A stretch of DNA of 9,999 bases from Deltaproteobacteria bacterium UBA2385 (lineage in GTDB: Bacteria > Myxococcota_A > UBA796 > UBA2385). Positions 1-7,173 of the stretch are shown piece by piece. The position numbers were made by a program, and so were the translations under genes. Below the pieces are notes generated by a model. The model was given only the letters and a program-made list of their open reading frames with translations, had not been told where the DNA came from and did no database searches. Each line of letters begins with the position of its first letter. Positions within the stretch are counted from its first letter, which is position 1. The stretch lies in the NCBI GenBank assembly GCA_002343455.1, contig DDSR01000486.1, forward strand, positions 1-9,999, read 5' to 3'.

Positions 1-58
1 CGAACTGGACCCACATGTCGGTGCTGATTTCGTGATAATTGGCGCGCCCGACCCGCCT

Positions 59-1024
59 CTACTCCACCTCAATCGGCCGCCCCACGGCGTCCCGCAGCAC
101 CCGCCTCCACCCCTTGCCAATCCCCTCTCCCAGGTTCTTCAACCCCGGCTCGCCCTTGGTGAGCTGCCGCCCCAGGGCCAGGCTGACCAACCCCGCCTCC
201 GCCAGCACAAAGCGCGCGACGTTCGCGGGCGTCTTCTCCCGATAGCGCGAGAAGAAGTGGTAGTGCGTATAGATGAGCTGGTGGAGCTGATTCGCGAACG
301 CCAGCCGCCCCACAGGGCTGACCTTGTGGTCCAGCAGCGCCTCGGGCACCTGGACCAGCGTCCAGCGCCGGTTGACCCGGTGGCTGAAGTCGACGTCCTC
401 GCTCTGGCAATACGTCGGCAGGAACTGAAGGAATCGTTCGTCCGCGAAGACCTCGCGCCGGAACGCCATCCGACAGCCCTCCAGCGCCGGCACGGGGATG
501 GTGGCCTGGGGCTGGGTCAGGAAGCGCACCCCGCCGCTTGTGTACAGCTCGGGCTCGCCGTTCTCGACCCAGTTGGTGAGCCCGAAGGCGCGGTAGATCT
601 CGGCCCGCTTGCCGCCGGGGGCGGGCGGCCTGGTCAGGGTGCCCATCACGCCGCCGACCGGGGGGGCGAAGGGCAGGTCGAAGGCCAGCGCGGCCTGCTC
701 GATGTACTCGGGCTCGAGCTCGACGTCGTCGTCGAAGAAGAAGACGAAGTCCCCGCGGGCGAGGTCGATGGCGACGTTGCGCTGGCGAGGCAGCCCCTTG
801 CGCGCCCGCACGTAGACGAGCTCGATGCCGCTGCCGGCCAGGATGCGCTGCAGCGCGCCCTCCAGGTCCTGGCCCTGGCCCGCGTCGACGACGATGAACT
901 CGAAGGGCTTGCGGGTCTGGGTGACGAGGGAGCCGGCCATGGCGACCATGTCGTCCAGCCGGTTGAGCGTGGGCACGGCGACGGTGATGCGACCATCGCG
1001 GGCAGAGGGGAGGGGAGGGGTCAA
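59..1024 (-). CDS. Glycosyltransferase family 2 (GT-A fold)
   Basis: Probable sugar transferase acting on the cytoplasmic side of the inner membrane in assembly of the polysaccharide repeat unit. The 321-residue protein opens with the family-2 nucleotide-binding strand (ITVAVPTLNR, about residues 13-22). It has a metal-binding acidic cluster FFFDDDVE (Asp 98-100) and a later CQSEDVDFSHR segment (Glu209-Asp210) matching the acceptor-side 'ED' catalytic motif. There is no obvious membrane helix. The frame is open much further upstream, but that part overlaps the preceding gene and is low-complexity. I chose the TTG at 1024 because GGAG lies six bases before it and it precedes the first strand by about 12 residues. 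It is last in a leftward run after two family-4 transferases and a small anchored protein. Donor and acceptor sugars cannot be read from the sequence. Family certain, start moderately so. Confidence 0.9.
   Translation of the reverse strand: MTPPLPSARDGRITVAVPTLNRLDDMVAMAGSLVTQTRKPFEFIVVDAGQGQDLEGALQRILAGSGIELVYVRARKGLPRQRNVAIDLARGDFVFFFDDDVELEPEYIEQAALAFDLPFAPPVGGVMGTLTRPPAPGGKRAEIYRAFGLTNWVENGEPELYTSGGVRFLTQPQATIPVPALEGCRMAFRREVFADERFLQFLPTYCQSEDVDFSHRVNRRWTLVQVPEALLDHKVSPVGRLAFANQLHQLIYTHYHFFSRYREKTPANVARFVLAEAGLVSLALGRQLTKGEPGLKNLGEGIGKGWRRVLRDAVGRPIEVE
1000..1020 (+). other. G-quadruplex-type G-tract cluster
   Basis: Four G-tracts (3, 4, 4 and 4 guanines) are separated by loops of 4, 1 and 1 bases on the plus strand, which meets the usual four-tract pattern. 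The cluster lies within the first codons of the family-2 transferase, just after its proposed TTG, on the template strand; the mRNA is therefore C-rich here. It may be a by-product of a Pro/Leu-rich N-terminus in a GC-rich genome. Confidence 0.4.
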
Positions 1025-1050
1025 GGCCAGCTCCGCGGCAGAGAGGGGGC

Positions 1051-1497
1051 TCAGCGGGCCAGCACGAGGCCGACGAGGATCGCGAGCAGGGCGGCGATCC
1101 CGTAGAGCACCAGCTCCTGGCGCCGCTTGAGGATGGCCGGCGTGTACTCCCGGCCCTTGGTGTCGCGCTGCTTGCGCCGCCGCATCCGCCAGTTGTACTC
1201 CTCGGGCGGCAGCCACTCGCGCCGGCCATTGCTGTCGACGTACTCCTTGTAGCCCTGCTCCTTGAAGAAGCGCAGGCGCTCGGCCTGGCGCAGGTCCTCT
1301 TCGGTCTTGCGCTCGCGGGAGGCGGAGACGGCGTGCTTCTCCTCGCGCGCGCGCTCGCTGCGGGAGCGGAAGCGGGCAAGGCGGGCCTGGTGCTCGGCCT
1401 CCAGCTCGGCCCGGATGCGGGCGCGCCGCTCCTCGGGCTCGTCGCTTGCGGGAGAGGGGGGCGGCTGGGGCACAGGGGTCATCTGCAAGGCGTCCAT
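1051..1497 (-). CDS. Small charged protein with C-terminal membrane anchor, unknown function
   Basis: Not recognised as a named family. The 148-residue product has a Pro-rich start (residues 7-17), then a long Arg/Glu/Lys/Ala-rich stretch (about 20-80) likely to be helical or coiled-coil. A short segment rich in aromatic residues follows (about 79-103; FFKEQGYKEYVDSNG, then EEYNW), then a basic patch (104-126). It ends in one hydrophobic helix (about 128-146) with only an Ala-Arg tail, so it would be anchored by its C-terminus with the body in the cytoplasm. It sits 49 bases after a family-4 transferase and 26 bases before the proposed start of the family-2 transferase, so it is very probably co-transcribed with both. 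The ATG at 1497 lacks a clear Shine-Dalgarno; an in-frame ATG at 1482 is possible. A scaffold or adaptor for the glycosyltransferases is conceivable but purely inferred. Confidence 0.8.
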   Translation of the reverse strand: MDALQMTPVPQPPPSPASDEPEERRARIRAELEAEHQARLARFRSRSERAREEKHAVSASRERKTEEDLRQAERLRFFKEQGYKEYVDSNGRREWLPPEEYNWRMRRRKQRDTKGREYTPAILKRRQELVLYGIAALLAILVGLVLAR

Positions 1498-1546
1498 CGC
1501 GTAGGCCTAGGGTAGCGCATGAGGTGGCCCGAGGGGGGGGCTTGGA

Positions 1547-2641
1547 TCATCGGGCACGGGCGACGCTTCGCCAGAGCGCGACGAGGCGCTCCACGACGAC
1601 CTCGTTGTCGAAGAGCTGCAGCGCCCGCTGCCGGGCGGCGAGGCCCATCCGGGCGCGCAGGGCGGGGTCGAGCAGCAGCTCGCTGAGCCGGGCGGCGAGC
1701 AGCTCGGGCCGCCGAGGCGGCACCAGGAGACCCGTCTGGCCCTGCACGACCTCCTCGGGGATGCCGGCGATATCGGTGGCGACGACGGGCAGGCCCATGG
1801 CCATCGCCTCGATGATGCTGACGGGCAGGTTCTCGAAGTGGCTGGGCAGGCAGTAGACGGCGGCGCGCCGGAAGGCGGCCAGCTTCTCCTGACCCGCGAC
1901 CCAGCCCAGCAGCTCGACCCGCTCGGAGACCCCCAGCTCCTGCGCGAGGCGGCGCATGCCGTCGAGGTCGCCGTTGCCGCCGAAGACGAAGCGGGCGTCG
2001 GGCACGCGGCGCAGGATCTCCGGCGCGGCCCGCAGCAGGTCGAAGGGGCCCTTGCGCTCGTGCAGGACGCCCATCATCAGCACGAGGGGCTGCTGCACGG
2101 GCTGGGGGAGGGGAGTGAACTCCTCGCAGACGACGGGGTTGTAGAGCACCTCGACCCGCACGGGGCCGGGCGCCCACTGCCGGACCCGCTCGGCCATCCG
2201 GCCGTGCAGGGGCATGACGAGGTCGACGGTGGAGAACATCCGGCGGATGGCCGCGCGGTTGGCGGCGCTGCGATCGTGGAAGTCCTCCATCCAGGCGCCG
2301 TGCAGGTGGGCGACGGTGGGGATGCCGGCGGCGTGGGCCTGCTCGATGTAGAGCAGCTTGCGCCAGAAGCTGGTGCCGTCGGCGACGTGCACATGGATCA
2401 GGTCCGGCCGCCAGCCGGAGAGCAGCTTGCGGGCGTAGCGGGCCTGGCAGCGGGCGTTCTTCAGCGCCCAGCGCAGGGGCGGCAGCTCCGACATGGTCTC
2501 GATGTAGTCGACCTGCACCCCCTGCATGGCGCGGGCGCGCATCCAGGTGCGGTGGACCTGGGTCATGCCGCCGGGCACGTCCAGGCCGGGGCCGACCATC
2601 CCGACATGCAGGCTCAGCCCGGGCGGGATCCCACGGGACAC
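1547..2641 (-). CDS. Glycosyltransferase family 4 (GT-B fold)
   Basis: Probable retaining glycosyltransferase of the GT4 group, using a nucleotide-sugar donor to extend the polysaccharide repeat unit. The N-terminal Rossmann half has the glycine-rich opening VGPGLDVPGG and the HVH and HLHG motifs expected near the acceptor site. The C-terminal half has GVLHERKG, FVFGGNG and the EX7E donor-site motif (ENLPVSIIE, Glu270 and Glu278), followed by the typical AMAMGLPVVATDIAGIPE segment. At 364 residues it is of normal length. The GTG at 2641 was chosen because GGAG lies five bases upstream; a GTG two codons earlier (2647) overlaps the previous stop codon as GTGA but has no spaced ribosome site. 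Either way it is translationally coupled to the upstream family-4 gene. Family assignment is firm; sugar specificity is unknown. Confidence 0.94.
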   Translation of the reverse strand: MSRGIPPGLSLHVGMVGPGLDVPGGMTQVHRTWMRARAMQGVQVDYIETMSELPPLRWALKNARCQARYARKLLSGWRPDLIHVHVADGTSFWRKLLYIEQAHAAGIPTVAHLHGAWMEDFHDRSAANRAAIRRMFSTVDLVMPLHGRMAERVRQWAPGPVRVEVLYNPVVCEEFTPLPQPVQQPLVLMMGVLHERKGPFDLLRAAPEILRRVPDARFVFGGNGDLDGMRRLAQELGVSERVELLGWVAGQEKLAAFRRAAVYCLPSHFENLPVSIIEAMAMGLPVVATDIAGIPEEVVQGQTGLLVPPRRPELLAARLSELLLDPALRARMGLAARQRALQLFDNEVVVERLVALWRSVARAR

Positions 2642-2643
2642 GC

Positions 2644-3912
2644 TCACTCCAGGATGGGGCGGGCGTCGCGGTGCTCGGGCGCGAAGCCGGGGAAGAGCTC
2701 CTCGAAGACCCGCAGCAGGCAGGGGGCCTGGTGCCGCCAGGCCAGGACCTCGTCGCAGCGCCGCAGCCCGGCCTCTCCCAGGGCCTGCCGGCGCGCCGGG
2801 TCGTCGGCCAGCTCCAACACCCGCTCCACCAGCCCCGCGGCGTCGGGGGTGCGGGTGTAGACGGCGACGTCGCCGCCGCTGACCATGGTCTCCTTGAGCT
2901 GGTGGGCGATGACGGGCTTGCCCATGGCCATGTACTCCATGACCTTGTTCATCGTGCTGAGGTTGTTGAGCCCGCCAGGCGGATCGGGCTGCACGCAGAT
3001 GTCGGCCGCGGAGAGGCAGGCGCGCACCCCCTCCATCGGCAGGCGGCCGGGCATGTGGATCTGCTCGGTCAGGCCCAGGCGATCGCGCAGGGCGATCACG
3101 TCCTTGTAGCTGTCGCCTTGCCCGACCAGGACGAAGCCGATGTCGGCGCGTCCGCGCTCAAAGCGCAGGATGCGGGCCATCTCGATGATCTCGTCGATGC
3201 CATCCTGAGGGTTCATGTTGCCGAGGTAGCCGACGACCAGCTTGCCCTTGGAGCGGGCGATCGGGTCGGGCGTGTCGGGGTAGAAGTTCTTCGGGTCGGG
3301 TCCGTTGCGGACGATGATGACCTTGGAGGGGTCCTTGCCGCAGCGCTCGATGGCGATGCGGCGGTAGCTGGCGTTGGTGGAGATGACCCGGTCTGCCAGG
3401 GTGATGGTGGCGCGCTCCATGGCCTTGACCAGGGGCAGGGCCCGCATGGCGGCGGGGTTGTCGCCGAAGCGGTCCTGGAAGAGCTCGGGGTTCAGATCGT
3501 AGTGGTCGAAGACGAACTTCTTGCCCAGGGCCTGGAACTGCGCCGCGATCGGCCAGAGCAGATCGGGCGGGTTGACCGCGTAGATGGCGTCGAAGCCGCG
3601 CTGGCGGAAGGCGCGCCAGGCGAGGCGCTGGAGCCAGGCCAGCGAGACGACGTACTCGCCCAGGTGGCCTTGCAGGGAGTGGCCGTACTCGGGGAAGGGG
3701 TAGTACCAGATCTCGTGGCCGTCGAAGTGCTCGACGGAGGTGCCTCGCAGGCCGGCGCGTTTGCAGCCCTCCCAGCCCGGGCCGCCCTCGAAGGCGGGGC
3801 AGATCACCAGCACCTCGGCCCCGGCGTCGCGCAGGGTCCCCATCTCGCGGCGGGCGCGGTTGTCGTAGGGGAAGGAGGAATTCTCGTTCAGGTAGAGGAC
3901 GCGGAGCTTCAT
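2644..3912 (-). CDS. Glycosyltransferase family 4 (GT-B fold), first gene of leftward unit
   Basis: Probable polysaccharide-assembly glycosyltransferase of 422 residues. The N-terminal domain starts with MKLRVLYLNE and carries the FDHYDLNPE segment (about 135-143). A linker follows with RNGPD (202-206), then the second Rossmann half with GYLGNMNPQDG (228-238), VLVGQGD and the donor-site segment NLSTMNKVMEYMAMGKPV (317-334). Only the second glutamate of the usual EX7E pair is present (Glu326); the first position is Leu318, in a Ser-Thr-Met-Asn-Lys context that I recall from a recurrent subgroup of GT4 enzymes in exopolysaccharide clusters. The frame is open to 4101, but residues before the ATG at 3912 are Pro/Arg-rich and include a translated tandem repeat, so I rejected that extension. 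GAAGG lies eight bases before the chosen ATG; an ATG five codons earlier (3927) has no ribosome site. Confidence 0.93.
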   Translation of the reverse strand: MKLRVLYLNENSSFPYDNRARREMGTLRDAGAEVLVICPAFEGGPGWEGCKRAGLRGTSVEHFDGHEIWYYPFPEYGHSLQGHLGEYVVSLAWLQRLAWRAFRQRGFDAIYAVNPPDLLWPIAAQFQALGKKFVFDHYDLNPELFQDRFGDNPAAMRALPLVKAMERATITLADRVISTNASYRRIAIERCGKDPSKVIIVRNGPDPKNFYPDTPDPIARSKGKLVVGYLGNMNPQDGIDEIIEMARILRFERGRADIGFVLVGQGDSYKDVIALRDRLGLTEQIHMPGRLPMEGVRACLSAADICVQPDPPGGLNNLSTMNKVMEYMAMGKPVIAHQLKETMVSGGDVAVYTRTPDAAGLVERVLELADDPARRQALGEAGLRRCDEVLAWRHQAPCLLRVFEELFPGFAPEHRDARPILE

Positions 3913-4130
3913 CGGGGGAGCCTTCATCAGTGGACCAGCGGCGGGCGGGGGGCGGGCTGTATCGGCGCGGGCTGTATCGGCGCGGCGCGCTCGGGTCCAA
4001 CGGGGTGGACGGGGCCTGGGTTGCGGATCTCGGAGCGGCACATTGATCCGAGCGAGCCTGCCCGGCCACCTCTCAGCCAACTGCGGCGCGATCCGATACA
4101 TGCGCGCTCCCTTCCTGTCGGACCCCGCCC
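3913..4130. promoter_or_regulatory. Divergent intergenic region of the polysaccharide locus
   Basis: This 218-base spacer separates the leftward transferase unit from the rightward export/polymerase unit and must hold the promoters for both unless they are read from further away. I see no convincing sigma-70 boxes. It contains a 15-bp tandem duplication near the leftward gene. The octamer at the core of that repeat occurs again at 4093-4100 in the opposite orientation, 31 bases before the export gene, giving three related sites. A regulator binding all three would control both units, but no regulator gene is present and this is inference. Confidence 0.5.
3952..3981. repeat. 15-bp tandem direct repeat (two perfect copies)
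   Basis: The unit GCGGGCTGTATCGGC occurs twice head to tail (3952-3966 and 3967-3981), and the first four bases of a third copy follow. The core TGTATCGG is found inverted, as CCGATACA, at 4093-4100. The period of 15 bp is not a whole number of helical turns. The repeat is upstream of both divergent units. Confidence 0.75.
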
Positions 4131-4994
4131 ATGCCTCTGCTCCTCCTCCTCCTGGCCCTGCTCTCCGCTGCGCTCCCGGCGCGTGCGCAGGACGGTCCGG
4201 TCGCGCTCCCGGATGCCGTGCCAGCGGCGGTCCCTGCGGCGGTGCCCGTGCTGGCCGAGACCCCCGCCGAGGTCCCCGCCGGCTACCAGCTCGGCGCCCG
4301 AGACGTTGTGCGGATCGAGGTCTTCGAGGAAGAAGGCCTCAGCGGCGACTTCGAGGTCTCGGACGACGGCACCATCGACCTGCCCCTGGTCGGGCGCATG
4401 TCGGTCAGCGGCTTGAGCCTGTCGGAGTTCGACAAGCAGCTGACCCGGCGGCTGGGCAAGGACTTCCTGGTCTCGCCCCAGGTCACGGTGCAGATCACCC
4501 GCTTCGGCAGCAAGGCGGTGCGAATCCTGGGGGCGGTCAACAAGCCGGGGGTCTACCCGCTGTCGGGGCCGACCAGCGTGCTGGAGCTGATCGCGCTGGC
4601 CGGAGGGATGGGCGCCGACGGGGTCTCCGAGGTGCGCATCAGCCGCAAGGGGGTGTCCGACACGCTGGTGCTGCGCCTGGACGAGGTGGCCATCGACGAG
4701 ACGAGCTGGATGCTGAGCGAGGGGGACTCGGTCTTCGTGCCTCCGCCCAAGGTCGTCTACGTCGCCGGGCAGGTGCTCAAGCCGGGGGCGGTGCCCTTTG
4801 GCGAGGGCCTGACCATCAGCCAGGCGATCATCCTGGCGGGCGGCGCCAAGAGCGGCGCCAACCTGCGGCGGGTCTGGATCAAGCGGGGCGACGCGCCGAT
4901 CCGGGTCAACCTGAAGCGGGTCAGCCAGGGCCGGGAAGAGGACGTGCTGCTGCGCCCGGACGACCAGGTCATGGTCTCTGAGTCGGTGCTCTGA
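4131..4994 (+). CDS. Wza-like polysaccharide export protein (Poly_export + SLBB domains)
   Basis: Probable outer-membrane polysaccharide export channel subunit. Residues 1-19 form a signal peptide (MPLLLLLLALLSAALPARA) with a likely cleavage site before Gln20. An Ala/Pro-rich spacer leads to the Poly_export domain (about 52-123: YQLGARDVVRIEVF, DGTIDLPLVGRM, VSPQVTV). Two SLBB-type domains follow: about 130-203, marked by GAVNKPGVYPLSG and LIALAGG, and about 209-284, marked by GQVLKPGAVPFGEG and AIILAGG. At 287 residues it is shorter than E. coli Wza and ends right after the second SLBB, with no visible C-terminal amphipathic helix. The signal peptide has no lipobox cysteine, so it is probably not a lipoprotein. 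It heads the rightward unit and its stop is two bases before the polymerase ATG. No clear Shine-Dalgarno precedes the ATG. Confidence 0.93.
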   Translation: MPLLLLLLALLSAALPARAQDGPVALPDAVPAAVPAAVPVLAETPAEVPAGYQLGARDVVRIEVFEEEGLSGDFEVSDDGTIDLPLVGRMSVSGLSLSEFDKQLTRRLGKDFLVSPQVTVQITRFGSKAVRILGAVNKPGVYPLSGPTSVLELIALAGGMGADGVSEVRISRKGVSDTLVLRLDEVAIDETSWMLSEGDSVFVPPPKVVYVAGQVLKPGAVPFGEGLTISQAIILAGGAKSGANLRRVWIKRGDAPIRVNLKRVSQGREEDVLLRPDDQVMVSESVL

Positions 4995-4996
4995 GC

Positions 4997-6448
4997 ATGG
5001 GGCCGGGCCTCAACCCCGAGGTCCCGCTGTGGAGCCGTCTCCCGGTGGTGGTGACGGCGCTGGGCATGGTGGTGGCGGGGCTGCTGGCGGCGGGGATCGT
5101 CGCCGTCTCGCCCCTGGTGGCCCTGGGCGCCGCCGTGGCCCTGGTGGGGGTCATCTTCTTCCTGACCCACCCGACCGAGACCCTGCTGGCGGCGATCGTC
5201 TTTCGGGTCTTCCTCGACATCCTGTGGTGGGTGCCCTTCGAGGTGGGCGGCCTGAACCTCTCGCAGATCTTCAGCGGCGCCGTCTTCGCGATGCTGGTGG
5301 CGATCGTCCTGCTGCGCATCCGCGCCTTGCGGCACCACCCGGCGGCCCCCTGGGCGCTGGCGATGCTGGCCTTGCTGACGCTGGCGACCGCGCGGGCCAT
5401 CGAGCTGAGCGCCGACATCGACATCCTGGTCCGCTACCTGACCACCCCGCTGATGATCCTGGCCGCGGCTGTGGTCTTCGACTCCCCGGCCCAGCGGCGT
5501 CGGCTGATCTTCCTGGTGGCGATGGCCGCGGTGGTCCCGGTGCTGCAGTCCGGCAGCCAGCTGGTCCTGGGCGTCGGCGACTACGTCCTGCACGGCTACC
5601 GGCGCCTGCTGGGGGGCTACCAGAACATCCACAACCACGCCCTGGTGATGCTCTGCTTCTCGATGCTGTTCATCGCCGTCTTCCAGTCGGCGCCGCGCAG
5701 GGTCGTGCGCTGGTCGGCCCTGGTGCTGGTCGGCATCTCGGTGGTGGCGATCTACTTCACCTACACGCGGACGGGCCTGCTGGGCTGGGCGGTCAGCCTG
5801 CTGACGGTGCTGCTGGTCCAGGGTCGCTTCCGCCTGGTCGGGGCCAGCGTGCTGGCCGGCTCGATCTTCGTGCTCTTCGACGCCGATGTGCAGGATCGTT
5901 TCGGCGATCTGCTGGCCGTCTTCGATCCCGACGTCGTCTCGACCGATCGGCAGGCCCTGGGCTCGGGACGCTGGGGCCTGTGGTCCTGGTCGATGCAGGA
6001 GTACCTGAACCGGCCGGTGGGCGATGTGCTGATGGGCCTGGGGCTGGGCGGCCACCGCCTGACCACCCTGGACTGGTCGCGCGCCTTCCACCGGGTCGGC
6101 CTGACGCTGGACCCCCACAACGACTACCTGCTGCTGCTCTACCAGATGGGCCCCCTGGGCGTGCTGGTCTACCTGGGCATGTGCTGGGTCACCTTTCGGG
6201 AGTCGGTCTTCCTGGCGCGGAAGGGCGTGGACGCCTGGACCCGCTCCTTCGGCGCGGCCGTCGCCGGGCTGACCGTCGGCGTGCTGGTGACCAACGCCGT
6301 CAGCAACAGCTTCATCCACCGCAGCGCGCCGGGTTGGTACTACTGGTGCTTCGCCGGGCTGGTCATCGCCGAGGCCGTCCAGCTCCGGGCTGGACTGAGG
6401 GCCGAGGCCCGGGCCAAGGCGCGACCGGTTGAGGTGGCGGCGGGGTGA
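4997..6448 (+). CDS. Wzy/O-antigen-ligase-like polytopic membrane protein
   Basis: Probable inner-membrane polysaccharide polymerase or ligase (PF04932, Wzy_C type), acting on undecaprenyl-linked repeat units in the periplasm. The 483-residue protein has about 10-12 hydrophobic segments: a cluster at 15-75, others near 92-107, 119-132, 147-162, 169-183, 213-230, 239-253, 259-275 and 280-294, and further ones after 377. Between about 295 and 376 lies the large loop expected of the family, with GSGRWGLWSW (323-332), GLGLGG and LDPHNDYLLLLYQMG (371-385); the His-Asn pair is a recurrent feature near the end of this loop. YTRTGLLGW (256-264) resembles the conserved Arg-bearing motif before it. It begins two bases after the export gene. 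Polymerase and ligase cannot be separated by motif alone; its position next to an export protein and three transferases favours a polymerase. Confidence 0.9.
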   Translation: MGPGLNPEVPLWSRLPVVVTALGMVVAGLLAAGIVAVSPLVALGAAVALVGVIFFLTHPTETLLAAIVFRVFLDILWWVPFEVGGLNLSQIFSGAVFAMLVAIVLLRIRALRHHPAAPWALAMLALLTLATARAIELSADIDILVRYLTTPLMILAAAVVFDSPAQRRRLIFLVAMAAVVPVLQSGSQLVLGVGDYVLHGYRRLLGGYQNIHNHALVMLCFSMLFIAVFQSAPRRVVRWSALVLVGISVVAIYFTYTRTGLLGWAVSLLTVLLVQGRFRLVGASVLAGSIFVLFDADVQDRFGDLLAVFDPDVVSTDRQALGSGRWGLWSWSMQEYLNRPVGDVLMGLGLGGHRLTTLDWSRAFHRVGLTLDPHNDYLLLLYQMGPLGVLVYLGMCWVTFRESVFLARKGVDAWTRSFGAAVAGLTVGVLVTNAVSNSFIHRSAPGWYYWCFAGLVIAEAVQLRAGLRAEARAKARPVEVAAG

Positions 6449-6466
6449 TCGTGGTTCGGAGCGCGG

Positions 6467-6916
6467 TCACTTCCGCATGTCCAGCGGATCGAAGACCTGG
6501 GCGAATCCGAGGGCCTGGAAGTCGGAGACGTTGCGTGTTGCGAAGCGTGTCACACCGTGCCGTTGCAGGCCGATGGCCAGACGCAGGTCGAAGATCCTCC
6601 GCAGCGCGAAGGTGGGTTCTGCCGCTTGGGTCCAGACAGCGTCCATCACTCCCGTGGGGTGATCCACGATCCGCCAGCGTGGGTGGCGGCGATAACGGTC
6701 GATGACCTCGACAGCCTCTTGGGCCGACAGGGGAGTGCGAAGCACTGCTGGGTTCCGCAGGAGGACGTACAGCTCAACGAGCACAAGCTCGGACAGGAAG
6801 ACATCCGTGGAGTCCATCTGGCTTTTGAGGAAGGTGACCGCGGCAGGGTGCTCTGACGCGGCGGCATTGAGCGCATAGAGTAGCAGGTTGGTGTCGAGGC
6901 CAAGCCCTCCCCGCAT
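6467..6916 (-). CDS. vapC: VapC-type PIN-domain ribonuclease toxin
   Basis: Toxin of a type II VapBC module, a Mg-dependent PIN-domain RNase that typically cleaves tRNA or rRNA when free of antitoxin. At 149 residues it has normal family length. All expected acidic residues are visible: Asp8 in GLDTN, Glu43 in LSELVLVELY (with Glu48 nearby), Asp110 in FDLRLAIGL and Asp132 in NVSDF; this suggests an intact active site. The ATG at 6916 shares its A with the antitoxin TGA stop; a GTG immediately before it (6919) would give a GTGA overlap. Both imply translational coupling to vapB. It converges on the polymerase gene, 18 bases from its stop, with no visible terminator. Its base composition is lower in G+C than the adjacent polysaccharide genes, consistent with acquisition by transfer. 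Confidence 0.92.
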   Translation of the reverse strand: MRGGLGLDTNLLLYALNAAASEHPAAVTFLKSQMDSTDVFLSELVLVELYVLLRNPAVLRTPLSAQEAVEVIDRYRRHPRWRIVDHPTGVMDAVWTQAAEPTFALRRIFDLRLAIGLQRHGVTRFATRNVSDFQALGFAQVFDPLDMRK

Positions 6917-7155
6917 CACGGCGTGCGATCGTTGGCCAGCTCACGCCAGCGGTCCACGGGGGCTGCAAACTCACCGAGGTCACGAGGTGCAGGCAGGCTC
7001 CACTCTGCGGCGTCGATTGGTTCGGCCGGAAACGTGTCCAGGTAGGCCTCGGCTGCGCGGCGTACGACTTCGGCGAGCGACCACTCCTGGCGCTCCGCGA
7101 GACGCTTGAGCCGCTCATGGAGGGCGTCGGGTAACTGGATCTGTGTACGCACCAT
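6916..7155 (-). CDS. vapB: VapB-type ribbon-helix-helix antitoxin
   Basis: Antitoxin partner of the downstream PIN toxin and probable autorepressor of the pair. The 79-residue protein begins with a ribbon-helix-helix DNA-binding fold: strand VRTQIQLPD (2-10), helix ALHERLKRLAERQ (11-23), turn EWS, and helix LAEVVRRAAEAYLD (27-40). The remainder (about 41-79, with PIDAAEWSLPAP and VDRWRELAND) is the expected flexible toxin-binding tail. There is no Shine-Dalgarno before the ATG; instead a promoter -10 element lies only 7-12 bases upstream, so the mRNA is probably leaderless. An inverted repeat over the promoter is a candidate self-binding operator. Confidence 0.9.
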   Translation of the reverse strand: MVRTQIQLPDALHERLKRLAERQEWSLAEVVRRAAEAYLDTFPAEPIDAAEWSLPAPRDLGEFAAPVDRWRELANDRTP

Positions 7156-7173
7156 GATGTTGAATCTACATCA
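7155..7173. promoter_or_regulatory. Candidate VapB operator (inverted repeat)
   Basis: The arms TGATGT (7155-7160) and ACATCA (7168-7173) are perfect inverses separated by seven bases. The repeat covers the -10 box, the predicted transcription start and the first base of the vapB start codon. Ribbon-helix-helix antitoxins commonly repress their own promoter by binding such palindromes, so occlusion of RNA polymerase is the natural reading. Assignment is by position and symmetry only. Confidence 0.55.

Noticed and set aside
1..58. Possible start of a further leftward gene at the left edge (ATG at 14-16 on the minus strand, or a TTG overlapping the end of the family-2 transferase).
   Set aside because: Only a few codons are visible, no Shine-Dalgarno is correctly spaced, and two frames are equally possible. 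The continuation is outside the window.
1025..1216. N-terminal extension of the family-2 transferase to an ATG at 1216.
   Set aside because: The extra 64 residues overlap the coding region of the upstream small protein, are Ala/Arg/Pro-rich and resemble no transferase N-terminus. A TTG with GGAG lies at 1024.
3913..4101. N-terminal extension of the first family-4 transferase to 4101.
   Set aside because: It would translate the 15-bp tandem repeat and a Pro/Arg-rich stretch, has no family similarity, and would run almost to the divergent export gene.
4757..6319. Long minus-strand frame opposite the export and polymerase genes.
   Set aside because: The His/Gln/Asp-rich, repetitive translation is characteristic of the antisense of a GC-rich gene. 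The plus strand encodes clear Poly_export and Wzy-type proteins.
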